From Myceligenerans indicum (lineage in GTDB: Bacteria > Actinomycetota > Actinomycetes > Actinomycetales > Cellulomonadaceae), in the NCBI RefSeq assembly GCF_016742955.1, contig NZ_JABBYC010000005.1, forward strand, positions 62,001-126,000: 64,000 nucleotides of DNA, read 5' to 3'. Below the pieces are notes generated by a model that was given only the letters and a program-made list of their open reading frames with translations, was not told the origin of the DNA and did not search any database. This document shows positions 23,672 to 32,593 of the stretch, piece by piece. The translations under genes and the position numbers were made by a program. The first letter of the stretch is position 1. Each line of letters starts with the position of its first letter.

Positions 23672-23773
23672 TTCGTCCGTTCTTGTGTACCTTCACGGCG
23701 GCGACGGAGGTTCTGTCGTCTGTAGGAGAATCACGCACTAGGACGTGTCTGCTACCAGCAGGAGGAGTGGGAC

Positions 23774-24172
23774 ATGGGATTTTTCGACGCGGCCAAGAAC
23801 TTCGTCACCGATCCGGCGAACATCGCCCGGGCGAAGGCGCTTGCCACGGACGAGAACGTGGATCTGGCCGCGAGGAAGCTCAAGGAGCTCGCACCCGAGC
23901 AGGTCCGGGGTGCCGTCGACGGTCTTGCGGCCAAGGCCAAGGAGTGGGGCGGCCCCGACGAGGAGCCGGCCACGAGTTCAGGCGAGAAGGCGCCGGGCGA
24001 CAAGCCGGACGAGAAGGCGCCGGAGGAGAAGCCGGACGAGAAGGCGCCGGAGGAGAAGGCGCCGGAGGAGAAGGCGGCCGAACCGGTTCGCGCGGCGGAG
24101 AGCGGCAGCGCTGACGAGGAGCCGTCCCGCGACGGCGACCAGGACAAGCCCGAGGACGCGAACCGCGACTGA
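23774..24172 (+). CDS. Small Rv0909/MT0933-like protein, paralogue 2 with acidic repeat tail
   Basis: A 132-residue protein. Residues 1-58 (MGFFDAAKNFVTDPANIARA ... DGLAAKAKEWGG) are clearly homologous to the 61-residue neighbour. A disordered tail built from repeats of EKAPEEKPD/EKAPEEKAPEEK follows, ending in an acidic Asp/Glu stretch. ATG 23774 has AGGAGGAGTGG upstream. The tail repeats probably arose by slippage in GAGAAGGCGCC-type units. Function unknown. Confidence 0.75.
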   Translation: MGFFDAAKNFVTDPANIARAKALATDENVDLAARKLKELAPEQVRGAVDGLAAKAKEWGGPDEEPATSSGEKAPGDKPDEKAPEEKPDEKAPEEKAPEEKAAEPVRAAESGSADEEPSRDGDQDKPEDANRD

Positions 24173-24199
24173 GGTGCGGGACCGCGAACCGGTACCGAG

Positions 24200-24228
24200 T
24201 TCGCCCTGGGCACTCGGATCGGTACGAT
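24200..24228 (+). promoter_or_regulatory. Candidate thrS promoter
   Basis: TTCGCC (24200-24205), a 17-bp spacer and TACGAT (24223-24228) form a promoter about 75 bp before the thrS GTG. The leader contains a hairpin GAGGGGCG/CGCCCCTC (24230-24262). It does not contain T-box sequence elements. Confidence 0.5.
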
Positions 24229-24302
24229 CGAGGGGCGTCGCCCGTCCGTGACGGCGCCCCTCGCGCGCGCGAGGGTCATCTGCTCGCTGAAGGAGTTCGT
24301 CC

Positions 24303-26345
24303 GTGTCCGATGTCGCATCGCCGCCCACCCACCAGGACCTCACCCCAGGTGACGTCACCGAGACGGAGGCGACGACGACGACCACGGTGCCCACCACCGG
24401 TGCTGATCTGTACGGCGACCGCAAGGACGTCGTCGTCGTCCGTGTCGACGGCACCCTGTGGGACCTGCATCGTGAGATCCCGACCGGCGCCGTCGTGGAA
24501 CCGGTGACGCTCGACGAGCCGGACGGGCTCGACGTCCTGCGCCACTCGGCGGCGCACGTGCTCGCCCAGGCGGTGCAGCAGATCAACCCGGACGCCAAGC
24601 TCGGCATCGGCCCGCCCGTCACGGACGGCTTCTACTACGACTTCGACGTCGCCGAGCCGTTCACCCCGGAGGACCTCAAGGCCCTGGACAAGGCGATGGC
24701 CCGGATCATCAAGGAGGGCCAGACCTTCCGCCGCCGCGTCGTGACCGAGGAGGAGGCGCGCGCCGAGCTCGCCGACGAGCCGTACAAGCTCGAACTCATT
24801 GGCATCAAGGGGTCGAGCGACGACGCCGAGGACGCCGCGGAGGGCGCGAGCGTCGAGGTGGGCGGCGGCGAGCTGACCATCTACGAGAACGTGCGCGGTG
24901 CCGGGCGGGAGAGCGAGACGGTGGTCTGGAAGGACCTGTGCCGCGGTCCGCACCTGCCCAACACGAAGATCATCGGCAACGGCGTCAAGCTGATGCGCTC
25001 GGCCGCCGCCTACTGGCGTGGCAGCGAGAAGAACCCGATGCTGCAGCGCGTCTACGGCACCGCCTGGCCCAGCAAGGACGAGCTCAAGGCCTATCAGGAG
25101 CGCCTCGCGGAGGCGGAGCGCCGCGACCACCGCCGCATCGGCACGGAGATGGACCTGTTCTCCTTCCACGACGAGATCGGCTCGGGCCTGCCGCTCTTCC
25201 ACCCGCGCGGCGGCGTGATCAAGCGCGTCATGGAGGACTACGTCCGCCAGCGGCACATCGAGGAGGGTTTCTCCTACGTCGGCACGCCGCACATCACCAA
25301 GGAAGACCTGTTCTACACCTCGGGGCACCTGCCGTACTACGCCGACACGATGTTCCCGGCGCTCGACCTCGAGGACGTGGGCGACCACGGGCGCTACCGC
25401 CTCAAGGCGATGAACTGCCCGATGCACAACCTGATCTTCTCCTCCCGCGGACGCTCCTACCGTGAACTGCCGCTGCGGCTGTTCGAGTTCGGGACCGTGT
25501 ACCGGTACGAGAAGTCCGGCGTCGTGCAGGGCCTGACGCGCGTGCGCGGCCTGACGCAGGACGACTCGCACTCCTACGTCACCCCGGAGGAGGCGCCGAA
25601 CGAGGTCAAGCACCTGCTGAACTTCGTGCTCAGCCTGCTCAAGGACTTCGGGCTCGACGACTTCTACCTGGAGCTGTCCACCCGGGACGACAAGAAGAAG
25701 GACAAGTTCGTCGGCTCGGAAGAGGACTGGGCCGTGGCGACCAAGGTGCTGGAGGACGTCGCCGCGGAGACCGGCCTGGAGCTCGTCCCGGACCCGGGCG
25801 GCGCCGCGTTCTACGGCCCGAAGATCTCCGTGCAGGCGAAGGACGCCATCGGCCGCACCTGGCAGATGTCGACCATCCAGTACGACTTCAACCAGCCCGA
25901 GCGGTTCGGCCTGGAGTACACCGCGGCGGACGGGACCAAGCAGCGGCCCGTGATGATCCACTCGGCGAAGTTCGGGTCGATCGAGCGCTTCTTCGGTGTC
26001 CTGGTCGAGCACTACGCCGGTGCGTTCCCCGCCTGGCTCGCGCCCGTCCAGGTGCTCGCGGTGCCCGTCGCCGAGGCGTTCGACGACTACCTGAAGGACG
26101 TCGTCGCGCAGCTCACGGCGCGCGGCATCCGTGCCGAGGTCGACCTGTCCGACGACCGCTTCGCCAAGAAGATCCGCAACGCGTCCAAGCAGAAGGTGCC
26201 CTTCACGCTCATCGCGGGCGGTGAGGACGCCGAATCCGGCGCCGTCTCGTTCCGGTTCCGGGACGGCACGCAGGAGAACGGGGTGCCCGTCGCCGAGGCG
26301 ATCGAGAAGATCGTCGCGGCCGTGCGGGACCGCGTCCAAGTCTGA
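24303..26345 (+). CDS. thrS: Threonyl-tRNA synthetase
   Basis: A 680-residue class II synthetase with the full set of domains: TGS (about 35-100), the editing/SAD domain (about 110-260, with the [10 protein letters not shown] zinc-type motif), the catalytic core (about 290-570) and the anticodon-binding domain (about 575-675). The catalytic zinc Cys is in KAMNCPMHN; motif 2 is [13 protein letters not shown]; motif 3 is [18 protein letters not shown]. The N-terminus has a Thr-rich extension of about 30 residues. GTG 24303 is preceded by GAAGGAG. It heads the thrS-HIT-pgsA-patA-pimA block conserved in actinomycetes. Confidence 0.96.
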   Translation: MSDVASPPTHQDLTPGDVTETEATTTTTVPTTGADLYGDRKDVVVVRVDGTLWDLHREIPTGAVVEPVTLDEPDGLDVLRHSAAHVLAQAVQQINPDAKLGIGPPVTDGFYYDFDVAEPFTPEDLKALDKAMARIIKEGQTFRRRVVTEEEARAELADEPYKLELIGIKGSSDDAEDAAEGASVEVGGGELTIYENVRGAGRESETVVWKDLCRGPHLPNTKIIGNGVKLMRSAAAYWRGSEKNPMLQRVYGTAWPSKDELKAYQERLAEAERRDHRRIGTEMDLFSFHDEIGSGLPLFHPRGGVIKRVMEDYVRQRHIEEGFSYVGTPHITKEDLFYTSGHLPYYADTMFPALDLEDVGDHGRYRLKAMNCPMHNLIFSSRGRSYRELPLRLFEFGTVYRYEKSGVVQGLTRVRGLTQDDSHSYVTPEEAPNEVKHLLNFVLSLLKDFGLDDFYLELSTRDDKKKDKFVGSEEDWAVATKVLEDVAAETGLELVPDPGGAAFYGPKISVQAKDAIGRTWQMSTIQYDFNQPERFGLEYTAADGTKQRPVMIHSAKFGSIERFFGVLVEHYAGAFPAWLAPVQVLAVPVAEAFDDYLKDVVAQLTARGIRAEVDLSDDRFAKKIRNASKQKVPFTLIAGGEDAESGAVSFRFRDGTQENGVPVAEAIEKIVAAVRDRVQV

Positions 26346-26364
26346 CGCGGCCGGGAGCGTGGAT

Positions 26365-27114
26365 GTGACCAGCACCGACGAGGGGCGCGGCACGGGGCGG
26401 CGGGGCGGCGACGTCCCCGCCCCGGGGCGTGGTACGACGCCCGGCGACGCCGTGGCACCGAGCGCGGAGCCGTCCGCCGGCCGAGCCGCGGAGCCGTCCG
26501 CCGGTTCGGCCGCGGGCCCGTCACCGGCGGGCCCGGTCGAACCCGTGGTCGTTGACGAGGCCGGCGCCTTCGGGGCACCGGAGGATCACTACCAGCGTCT
26601 GTGGAACCCGCACCGCATGGTCTACATCGGCGGCGAGGCCAAGCCCGCCGACGCGTCGGAACAGCAGTGCCCGTTCTGTCGCATCCCGCGAGGCGACGAC
26701 GAGCAGGGGCTCGTCGTCGCCCGCGGGCAGCTCTGCTACGCGGTGCTCAACCTGTACCCGTACAACTCGGGGCACATGATGGTGCTGCCCTACCGTCACG
26801 TCTCGGACTACACGGACCTCGACGCCGCCGAGACCGTCGAACTGGCCACGATGACGCAGGAGGCGATGCGTGCCGCCCGTGCCGCCTACGCCCCGGGCGG
26901 GTTCAACCTGGGCCTCAACCAGGGCGTCGTGGCCGGCGCGGGCATCGCCGCGCATCTGCATCAGCACGTGGTGCCTCGCTGGTCCGGGGACTCGAACTTC
27001 CTGCCCGTCATCGCGCAGACGAAGTCCCTGCCCGAGCTGCTCGCAGACACCCGGCGCCGACTCGCCGAAGCATGGCCAAGACCCGATTCAGGGACCGCGC
27101 CCCGGCATACTTGA
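26365..27114 (+). CDS. HIT-family nucleotide phosphorylase/hydrolase (Rv2613c-like)
   Basis: A 249-residue HIT protein. The catalytic triad is HLHQHVVPRW; a Cys pair in QQCPFCRIP marks the zinc-binding form seen in actinobacterial Ap4A phosphorylase homologues. Residues 1-75 are an Ala/Pro/Gly-rich low-complexity extension absent from mycobacterial orthologues. GTG 26365 is preceded by CGGGAGCG; GTG 26359 is an alternative. It lies between thrS and pgsA, the same neighbours as Rv2613c, which supports the orthology. Confidence 0.9.
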   Translation: MTSTDEGRGTGRRGGDVPAPGRGTTPGDAVAPSAEPSAGRAAEPSAGSAAGPSPAGPVEPVVVDEAGAFGAPEDHYQRLWNPHRMVYIGGEAKPADASEQQCPFCRIPRGDDEQGLVVARGQLCYAVLNLYPYNSGHMMVLPYRHVSDYTDLDAAETVELATMTQEAMRAARAAYAPGGFNLGLNQGVVAGAGIAAHLHQHVVPRWSGDSNFLPVIAQTKSLPELLADTRRRLAEAWPRPDSGTAPRHT

Positions 27115-27148
27115 CCAGCAGCGGGGGATCGCGGGATCGGAGGCGGAG

Positions 27149-27769
27149 ATGTTCGGTCGGCTGCGCAGCCTGATGACGACTGTGCTCACCCCGGCGGCAC
27201 GCGTGCTGCTGCGGCTCGGCGTCACGCCCGACGCCGTCACGATCGCCGGCACCGTCGTCGTGACGGCGCTCGCGCTCACCCTGCTGCCCCTCGGACACCT
27301 GCTCCTCGGCGGAGTGCTGATCGGCATCTTCGCCCTCCTGGACTCACTGGACGGTGTCCTGGCACGGCTCTCCGGCCGCACCAGCCAGTGGGGGGCGTTC
27401 CTGGACTCGACGCTCGACCGCGTCTCCGACGCGGCGGTGTTCACCGGCATCACCCTGTACTTCGTGCTCCACCCCGACGTCCCCTACGCCGCCTGGGGCG
27501 CCGTGGCGGCACTGGCCTGCCTGGCGCTCGGCGGCATCGTCCCGTACGCACGGGCCAGGGCCGAGGCGGTCGGAGCGACGGCGAGGAACGGTATCGCGGA
27601 ACGTACCGACCGGCTCGTGATCGGGCTCGCGCCCATCGCGTTCACCGACGTCGGACTCCCGATGGTTGCCGCCACCACCGCACTCACCGTGCTCGCGGTG
27701 GCGAGCGGAGTCACCGTCGGGCAGCGCGTGACCACGGTCCGCCGACAGCTCGTGAAGGTGGCGCCGTGA
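27149..27769 (+). CDS. pgsA: Phosphatidylinositol phosphate synthase (CDP-alcohol phosphatidyltransferase)
   Basis: A 206-residue membrane enzyme with six predicted helices. The CDP-alcohol motif D-x2-D-G-x2-A-R-x8-G-x3-D-x3-D reads DSLDGVLARLSGRTSQWGAF followed by LDSTLDR. It joins CDP-diacylglycerol to inositol-1-phosphate, the first step of PI and PIM synthesis in actinobacteria. The first helix is partly amphipathic (RLRSLMTTVLTPAARVLLRLG). ATG 27149 follows AGGCGGAG. The next gene starts at GTG 27766 within its stop codon. Confidence 0.92.
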   Translation: MFGRLRSLMTTVLTPAARVLLRLGVTPDAVTIAGTVVVTALALTLLPLGHLLLGGVLIGIFALLDSLDGVLARLSGRTSQWGAFLDSTLDRVSDAAVFTGITLYFVLHPDVPYAAWGAVAALACLALGGIVPYARARAEAVGATARNGIAERTDRLVIGLAPIAFTDVGLPMVAATTALTVLAVASGVTVGQRVTTVRRQLVKVAP

Positions 27770-28812
27770 CGAACGCAGAGCCGGGGAACGCCGGGTCGAG
27801 GAACGCGGACGCGAAGGACACAGGGCCGTCCAGGACCGATGAGTCGGAACCCGACCTGGTCACGCGCGCCTACGTGCTCGCCTGGAAGCTCGCACCCCGA
27901 GTGCCCGAGGCCGTCCTCCGCGGCCTGTTCTCCGTGATCGCGGACATCACCTGGCTACGGCGGACCAAGGGCGTGCGCCGGCTCGAGGCAAACTACGCCC
28001 GCGTCCGGCCTGACCTGGACGCAGCCGGGATCCGCCGCCTGTCCCGCGCCGGCATGCGCTCCTACATGCGGTACTTCCGCGAGGCATTCACGCTGCACGC
28101 GCTGGACAGCCGGCAGATCGACGCCCGCGTCCGCACGCGCGGCTACGAGAAGAACCTGCGCCCGCACCTCGACCTCGACGGCCCCGGCACCCCGCCCGAA
28201 CGCCGCGGCGCCGCCTCCCTCGCGCTCGGCCACCTGGGGAACTGGGACCTCGCCGGAGCGTGGGGCACCCCGCACATCGCGCCGGTCCTGACCGTCGCCG
28301 AGAAGCTCCGGCCCGCCGAGCTGTTCGACCTGTTCGTGGACTTCCGCCGGTCGATCGGCATCACCGCGCTCGGACTCGGCAACGACGGCGTCTTCGACGC
28401 GCTCGTCGCCGGAGCCAAGGAAGGCGATCGCATCGTGCCGCTGCTGTCCGACCGTGATCTCACCTCCCGTGGCGTCCAGGTGGACCTGCTCGGCCACTCC
28501 GCGCAGGTCGCCGCGGGCCCGGCCGCGCTCGCGCTGGACGCGAACGTGCCGCTCCTCCCCGTCGCCATCCACTACGAGCGCCTGCACGGTGCCCGCCGTC
28601 GTGCCGCCGGGAGCCCCTGGGGGATCGTCATCACGTTCCACGAGCCCGTCGCCGTCCCCGACCACACGCTGCCCCGCACGGAGCGCATACGGCGCCTCAC
28701 CCAGGGCTGGGTCGACGCGCTCGGGCGCTCCATCGCCGAGCACACCGCGGACTGGCACATGCTGCAGCGGGTCTTCACCGAGGACCTCCACCACCGGAGC
28801 CCGCGTGCCTGA
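27766..28812 (+). CDS. patA: Phosphatidylinositol mannoside acyltransferase
   Basis: A 348-residue lipid A acyltransferase-like (HtrB/LpxL fold) enzyme. The catalytic H-x4-D motif is GHLGNWDLAG, and IVPLLSDRD is the second conserved block. It acylates the mannose of phosphatidylinositol mannosides at the inner membrane. The first 30 residues are a low-complexity N/A/D-rich extension. The GTG start overlaps the pgsA stop (GTGA), and its own end overlaps pimA by 8 bp, so pgsA, patA and pimA are one translationally coupled unit. Confidence 0.92.
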   Translation: MTNAEPGNAGSRNADAKDTGPSRTDESEPDLVTRAYVLAWKLAPRVPEAVLRGLFSVIADITWLRRTKGVRRLEANYARVRPDLDAAGIRRLSRAGMRSYMRYFREAFTLHALDSRQIDARVRTRGYEKNLRPHLDLDGPGTPPERRGAASLALGHLGNWDLAGAWGTPHIAPVLTVAEKLRPAELFDLFVDFRRSIGITALGLGNDGVFDALVAGAKEGDRIVPLLSDRDLTSRGVQVDLLGHSAQVAAGPAALALDANVPLLPVAIHYERLHGARRRAAGSPWGIVITFHEPVAVPDHTLPRTERIRRLTQGWVDALGRSIAEHTADWHMLQRVFTEDLHHRSPRA

Positions 28813-30097
28813 CCGGCCTCACGCCGAGAGTCCTCGCCCCGGCGCACGCCGCCGCCTCGCGCCGCGGCGGGGCAGCCACAGCGGCCCGCAGCGCCCGCTC
28901 CGCGTGGGCATCGTCTGCCCGTACTCGTTCGACGCCCCCGGCGGCGTCCAGTTCCATGTGCGCGATCTCGCCCTGGCGCTCCGCGCCGCCGGACACGAGG
29001 TGTCCGTCCTCGCCCCGGCCTCGGAGAACACGCCGGTGCCCGAGTTCGTCGTACCCGCCGGCCGGGCCGTGCCCATCCGCTACAACGGGTCGGTCGCCCG
29101 CCTCACCTTCGGGCCCGTGACGGCCCGAAGGGTGCGCCGCTGGCTCGCGGAGGGGGAGTTCGACGTCGTCCACCTGCACGAACCACTCACGCCGTCGGTC
29201 GCCCTGCTGGCCCTCCGGTACGCCGAGGTGCCCATCGTGGCCACCTGCCACACGTCGATGCCCCGATCCCGCGCACTGCGCGCCGCGTTCCCGCTCGTCG
29301 GCCCCGTCGTGGAGAAGATCGCCGCCCGCATCGCCGTCTCCGAGGACGCCCGCCGCACCGTCGTGGACCACCTCGGCGGCGACGCCGTCGTGATCCCGAA
29401 CGGCGTGTACGCCAGGGACTTCGCCACCGCGACCCCGCGCTCCGGGTGGCAGGGACGGCCGGACACACCCACGATCGCGTTCCTCGGACGGCTCGACGAA
29501 CCCAGAAAGGGCCTGGACATCCTGCTGGCGGCCGCCGGAACGATCCTCGACCGGCTGCCCGGCACACGGTTCCTCGTGGCAGGCAGCGGCACGGGCGTCC
29601 CGGACAGGGTCCGGGCGGCACTCGGCGAGCGCGCCGGAGCGGTCGAGCTGCTCGGCCGCGTCAGCGACGAGGAGAAGGCCGCCCTGCTCGCCTCCGCCGA
29701 CCTGTACGTCGCGCCGCAGACCGGCGGCGAGTCGTTCGGGATCGTGCTCGTGGAGGCGATGAGCGCCGGGGCCGTCGTCGTGGCCAGCGATCTGGGGGCG
29801 TTCCGGCGCGTGCTGGACGACGGCGCGGCCGGTGCCCTGTTCACCACCGGCGACCCGCAGGCGCTCGCGGCCCAGGTTCTCTCGCTGGCGGCGGATCCCG
29901 AGAGGTGCGAGCGCTACCGGGCCCGGGCCCGGGACGCCGTGCGGCAGTACGACTGGTCCGTGGTGACGGGGCAGGTCCTGGCCGTCTACGAGACCGTCCT
30001 GTCCGCGGGCGACGCGGTCGGGTCCGACGGCTCGTTCCCGGCCCTGAGCGACGGCGTGCGCGGCGTGCTCGGCCGGGCGCGGAGAGGATGGCGATGA
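28805..30097 (+). CDS. pimA: Phosphatidylinositol alpha-mannosyltransferase
   Basis: A 430-residue GT-B glycosyltransferase of family GT4. The N-terminal half begins [23 protein letters not shown], the glycine loop of PimA, and the nucleotide-sugar site is [23 protein letters not shown] (E-x7-E). LHEPLTPS and the His of CHTS match PimA residues around the acceptor. It transfers the first mannose from GDP-mannose to PI. The first 30 residues form a basic Arg/Pro-rich extension that may help membrane binding. Its stop overlaps the next gene (ATGA). Confidence 0.94.
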   Translation: MPDRPHAESPRPGARRRLAPRRGSHSGPQRPLRVGIVCPYSFDAPGGVQFHVRDLALALRAAGHEVSVLAPASENTPVPEFVVPAGRAVPIRYNGSVARLTFGPVTARRVRRWLAEGEFDVVHLHEPLTPSVALLALRYAEVPIVATCHTSMPRSRALRAAFPLVGPVVEKIAARIAVSEDARRTVVDHLGGDAVVIPNGVYARDFATATPRSGWQGRPDTPTIAFLGRLDEPRKGLDILLAAAGTILDRLPGTRFLVAGSGTGVPDRVRAALGERAGAVELLGRVSDEEKAALLASADLYVAPQTGGESFGIVLVEAMSAGAVVVASDLGAFRRVLDDGAAGALFTTGDPQALAAQVLSLAADPERCERYRARARDAVRQYDWSVVTGQVLAVYETVLSAGDAVGSDGSFPALSDGVRGVLGRARRGWR

Positions 30098-30690
30098 GCT
30101 GGTCGGAGATCGCCTTCTGGTCCCTGGCGGCCGCCGTCGTGCTGGTGTGGCTGGCTTGGCGGGTGGCCTCACGCCTCGACGGGCTGCACCGCAAGGTCGC
30201 CGGGTCCCGGGGGGCGCTCGACGCGCAGCTCGTGCGCCGGGCCTGGGCCGCGGTGGACCTGGCGTCCTCGGGCGGGATGGACCCGGCGTCGGCCCTGGTC
30301 GTGGTCGACGCCGCGTACGTGGTGCTGGACACGGCCGACCCGGAGACGGGCGAGCACGTCCTCGCGATGGACGGACTGCCCACGGCACGGGAGGACGCCG
30401 AGAGCAACCTGAGCGCGGCACTGCGCGAGGCGCTCGGCGACTCGCGCGAGATCGCGAGCCTGCAGACCGGGCCGGCGGCCGAACCGGCCGGCGCCCTGGC
30501 CGCGGCCTGGTACCGGGCGACGCTCGCCCGCAGGTTCCACAACGAGGCCGTCACCCAGGCTCGCCGGATGCGTCGCCGCTGGTACGTGCGCGCCGCGCAC
30601 CTGCCGGGGCGCGCACCCATGCCGCACACCGTCGAGTTCGACGACCGGATGCCGGAAGGGCTGGACCGGGGTGTCGGACCCGGCGCGTAG
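30094..30690 (+). CDS. LemA-like membrane-anchored protein of the pim operon
   Basis: A 198-residue protein with one N-terminal membrane helix ([21 protein letters not shown]) followed by a helical cytoplasmic domain with a LemA-like pattern ([12 protein letters not shown] ... [13 protein letters not shown] ... [14 protein letters not shown]). It is found at this spot in related actinomycetes, but no function is known. ATG 30094 is chosen because its ATGA overlaps the pimA stop and GGAGAGG is correctly spaced; ATG 30088 lies directly against that ribosome site. Confidence 0.8.
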   Translation: MSWSEIAFWSLAAAVVLVWLAWRVASRLDGLHRKVAGSRGALDAQLVRRAWAAVDLASSGGMDPASALVVVDAAYVVLDTADPETGEHVLAMDGLPTAREDAESNLSAALREALGDSREIASLQTGPAAEPAGALAAAWYRATLARRFHNEAVTQARRMRRRWYVRAAHLPGRAPMPHTVEFDDRMPEGLDRGVGPGA

Positions 30691-30749
30691 GATCGCATGT
30701 GAGGGCGCCGGACCGGCGTCCGGTACGGACCGGAACGAGCGAGGTAGTG

Positions 30750-31664
30750 GTGGCTGACGAGACGACGACGAGCGCTGGCGTGGGCCAGGTGGGTACCGCG
30801 CGCGTGAAGCGCGGCATGGCCGAGATGCTCAAGGGCGGCGTCATCATGGACGTCGTCACGCCGGAGCAGGCGAAGATCGCCGAGGACGCCGGCGCAGTGG
30901 CCGTGATGGCTCTCGAGCGGGTCCCGGCGGACATCCGGGCGCAGGGCGGCGTGAGCCGCATGAGCGACCCGGACATGATCGACGGCATCATCGAGGCCGT
31001 CTCCATCCCGGTGATGGCGAAGGCGCGCATCGGGCACTTCGTGGAGGCGCAGGTGCTGCAGTCGCTCGGCGTCGACTACATCGACGAGTCCGAGGTGCTG
31101 ACCCCGGCGGACTACACGAACCACATCGACAAGTGGGGCTTCACCGTCCCCTTCGTGTGCGGCGCGACCAACCTGGGTGAGGCCCTGCGCCGCATCACCG
31201 AGGGAGCGGCGATGATCCGCTCCAAGGGCGAGGCCGGCACCGGCGACGTGTCGAACGCGACGACGCACATGCGCCAGATCCGCCAGCAGATCCGCAAGCT
31301 CTCCTCCCTGCCGGAGGACGAGCTGTACGTCGCGGCCAAGGAACTTCAGGCGCCCTACGAACTGGTCGCGGAGGTGGCGCGGGAGGGCAAGCTGCCCGTC
31401 GTGCTCTTCACCGCCGGCGGCATCGCCACGCCTGCCGACGCCGCGATGATGATGCAGCTCGGCGCCGAGGGCGTGTTCGTGGGCTCGGGCATCTTCAAGT
31501 CCGGCAACCCGGCCACGCGCGCCAAGGCGATCGTCCAGGCCACCACGTTCTTCGACGACGCGGACGTGATCGCCAAGGTCTCCCGAGGGCTGGGCGAGGC
31601 CATGGTGGGCATCAACGTCGAGGAGGAGCCGGAGCCGGTGCGGCTGGCCGAGCGGGGTTGGTGA
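30750..31664 (+). CDS. pdxS: Pyridoxal 5'-phosphate synthase, synthase subunit
   Basis: A 304-residue TIM-barrel protein, one of the most conserved bacterial enzymes. It makes PLP from ribose-5-phosphate, glyceraldehyde-3-phosphate and ammonia from PdxT. Family blocks include [69 protein letters not shown] and [23 protein letters not shown] 30750 follows GAGG; GTG 30747 is adjacent. Its partner pdxT is 24.5 kb downstream instead of close by. The last 57 bp, encoding [18 protein letters not shown], are duplicated at 38942-38998. Confidence 0.95.
   Translation: MADETTTSAGVGQVGTARVKRGMAEMLKGGVIMDVVTPEQAKIAEDAGAVAVMALERVPADIRAQGGVSRMSDPDMIDGIIEAVSIPVMAKARIGHFVEAQVLQSLGVDYIDESEVLTPADYTNHIDKWGFTVPFVCGATNLGEALRRITEGAAMIRSKGEAGTGDVSNATTHMRQIRQQIRKLSSLPEDELYVAAKELQAPYELVAEVAREGKLPVVLFTAGGIATPADAAMMMQLGAEGVFVGSGIFKSGNPATRAKAIVQATTFFDDADVIAKVSRGLGEAMVGINVEEEPEPVRLAERGW
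31608..31664 (+). repeat. pdxS 3'-end direct repeat, copy 1 (candidate attachment-site core)
   Basis: The last 57 bp of pdxS, from GGCATCAACGTC to the stop codon. Copy 2 at 38942-38998 matches 55 of 57 bases; both differences are synonymous (GTC/GTG and GAG/GAA). A weaker 24-bp match lies at 41065-41088. Duplication of a gene's 3' end on both sides of foreign-looking DNA is what site-specific integration into that gene leaves behind. Confidence 0.8.
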
Positions 31665-31704
31665 GGTAGCGGCTCTGGGGCGTTGAAGCGTCCTGACCCA
31701 GTGG

Positions 31705-31738
31705 AAAGGCTCCGCGGACTGGTGTCCGCGGAGCCTTT
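31705..31738 (+). terminator. 14-bp perfect terminator hairpin after pdxS
   Basis: AAAGGCTCCGCGGA (31705-31718) pairs perfectly with TCCGCGGAGCCTTT (31725-31738) around CTGGTG, 40 bp after the pdxS stop. It should end the pim-pdxS transcript ahead of the accessory region. Confidence 0.85.
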
Positions 31739-31803
31739 CGCGTGCCGCAGTCCGGGTGCGACAGGTCGTCGGCGATTTGTACGGAAGAACGTCGTTAACC
31801 CCC

Positions 31804-31832
31804 TTGTGCGACATGCACTGGCTGAGTATCAT
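31804..31832 (+). promoter_or_regulatory. Promoter of the Nudix-nucleosidase operon
   Basis: TTGTGC (31804-31809), a 17-bp spacer and TATCAT (31827-31832) form one of the better sigma-70 matches in the window, in a local AT-rich patch. It would start transcription just before the AAAGGA ribosome site of the Nudix gene. Confidence 0.6.
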
Positions 31833-31861
31833 TCTTGTCAGGTCTACAGAAAGGAATCGCC

Positions 31862-32584
31862 GTGCTGGGCGAGAGCGGCCCATGGGAGCCTCCGGAGATC
31901 AAGGTTGCGGTTGACCTTGTGATCTTGACGATGCGAGCTTCGGTGTTTCACGTGCTGCTGATCGAGCGGGGCGAGGACCCGCAAGCCGGGATGCAAGCGT
32001 TGCCTGGCGGCTTCCTCAGCAACGAAACGGAGGGAGTTCACGATGCCGCGTTGCGCGAGCTGAGAGAGGAGTCGGGTCTCGATGCGTCCGAGCTGCACAT
32101 CGAACAACTGGCGGCCTACGGCGAAGTCGGGCGAGACCCGCGCGGGCGTGTGCTGTCGGTGGCCTACATGGCGGTCGCACCGGGCTTGCCGGAACCAATC
32201 GCCGGCACCGACGCATCTGATGCCTCATGGGTCCCGGTTGACGATGTTCTGTCAGGCAGGGTGTCGCTAGCCTTCGACCACTGGCAGATCGTGTGTGATG
32301 GGGTCGAGCGAGCGCGATCCAAGCTTGAGCGCACCTCCCTGGCGCTGGCGTTCTGCGACAGGACTTTCACGCTCACTGAACTGCAGCAGGTTTACGAGGG
32401 AGTCTGGGGATGCCAGCTCGACCCGCGCAATTTCTACCGCAAGGTTCAGAGCATTCCCCGGTTCGTCGAGCTGGTCGGAACGGTGCGCCGTGCCGCCGCA
32501 GGGCGGCCTGCCCGGCTGTTTCGGTCCGGAGGCGGGAAAGTGCTGTACCCACCGTTGGTGCGTCCTGTGTCATCCGAGCCGTGA
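31862..32584 (+). CDS. Nudix-winged-helix regulator (NrtR-like)
   Basis: A 240-residue protein. Residues about 20-150 are a Nudix domain whose box reads GGFLSNETEGVHDAALRELREESGL, with the catalytic Arg-Glu-x2-Glu-Glu intact. Residues about 165-235 form the winged helix typical of NrtR (FTLTELQQVYEGVWG ... DPRNFYRKVQSIPRFVEL). NrtR proteins sense ADP-ribose or related nucleotides and control NAD metabolism; family knowledge, so ligand here is inferred. GTG 31862 follows AAAGGA. The nucleosidase gene starts 9 bp after its stop, so the two form an operon. Confidence 0.82.
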   Translation: MLGESGPWEPPEIKVAVDLVILTMRASVFHVLLIERGEDPQAGMQALPGGFLSNETEGVHDAALRELREESGLDASELHIEQLAAYGEVGRDPRGRVLSVAYMAVAPGLPEPIAGTDASDASWVPVDDVLSGRVSLAFDHWQIVCDGVERARSKLERTSLALAFCDRTFTLTELQQVYEGVWGCQLDPRNFYRKVQSIPRFVELVGTVRRAAAGRPARLFRSGGGKVLYPPLVRPVSSEP

Positions 32585-32593
32585 GGAGCAGTA

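Noticed and set aside
24230..24302. T-box or other tRNA-sensing leader in front of thrS
   Set aside because: A hairpin is present, but none of the T-box sequence elements (AGGGTGGNACCGCG-type) is seen, and the leader is only about 70 nt.
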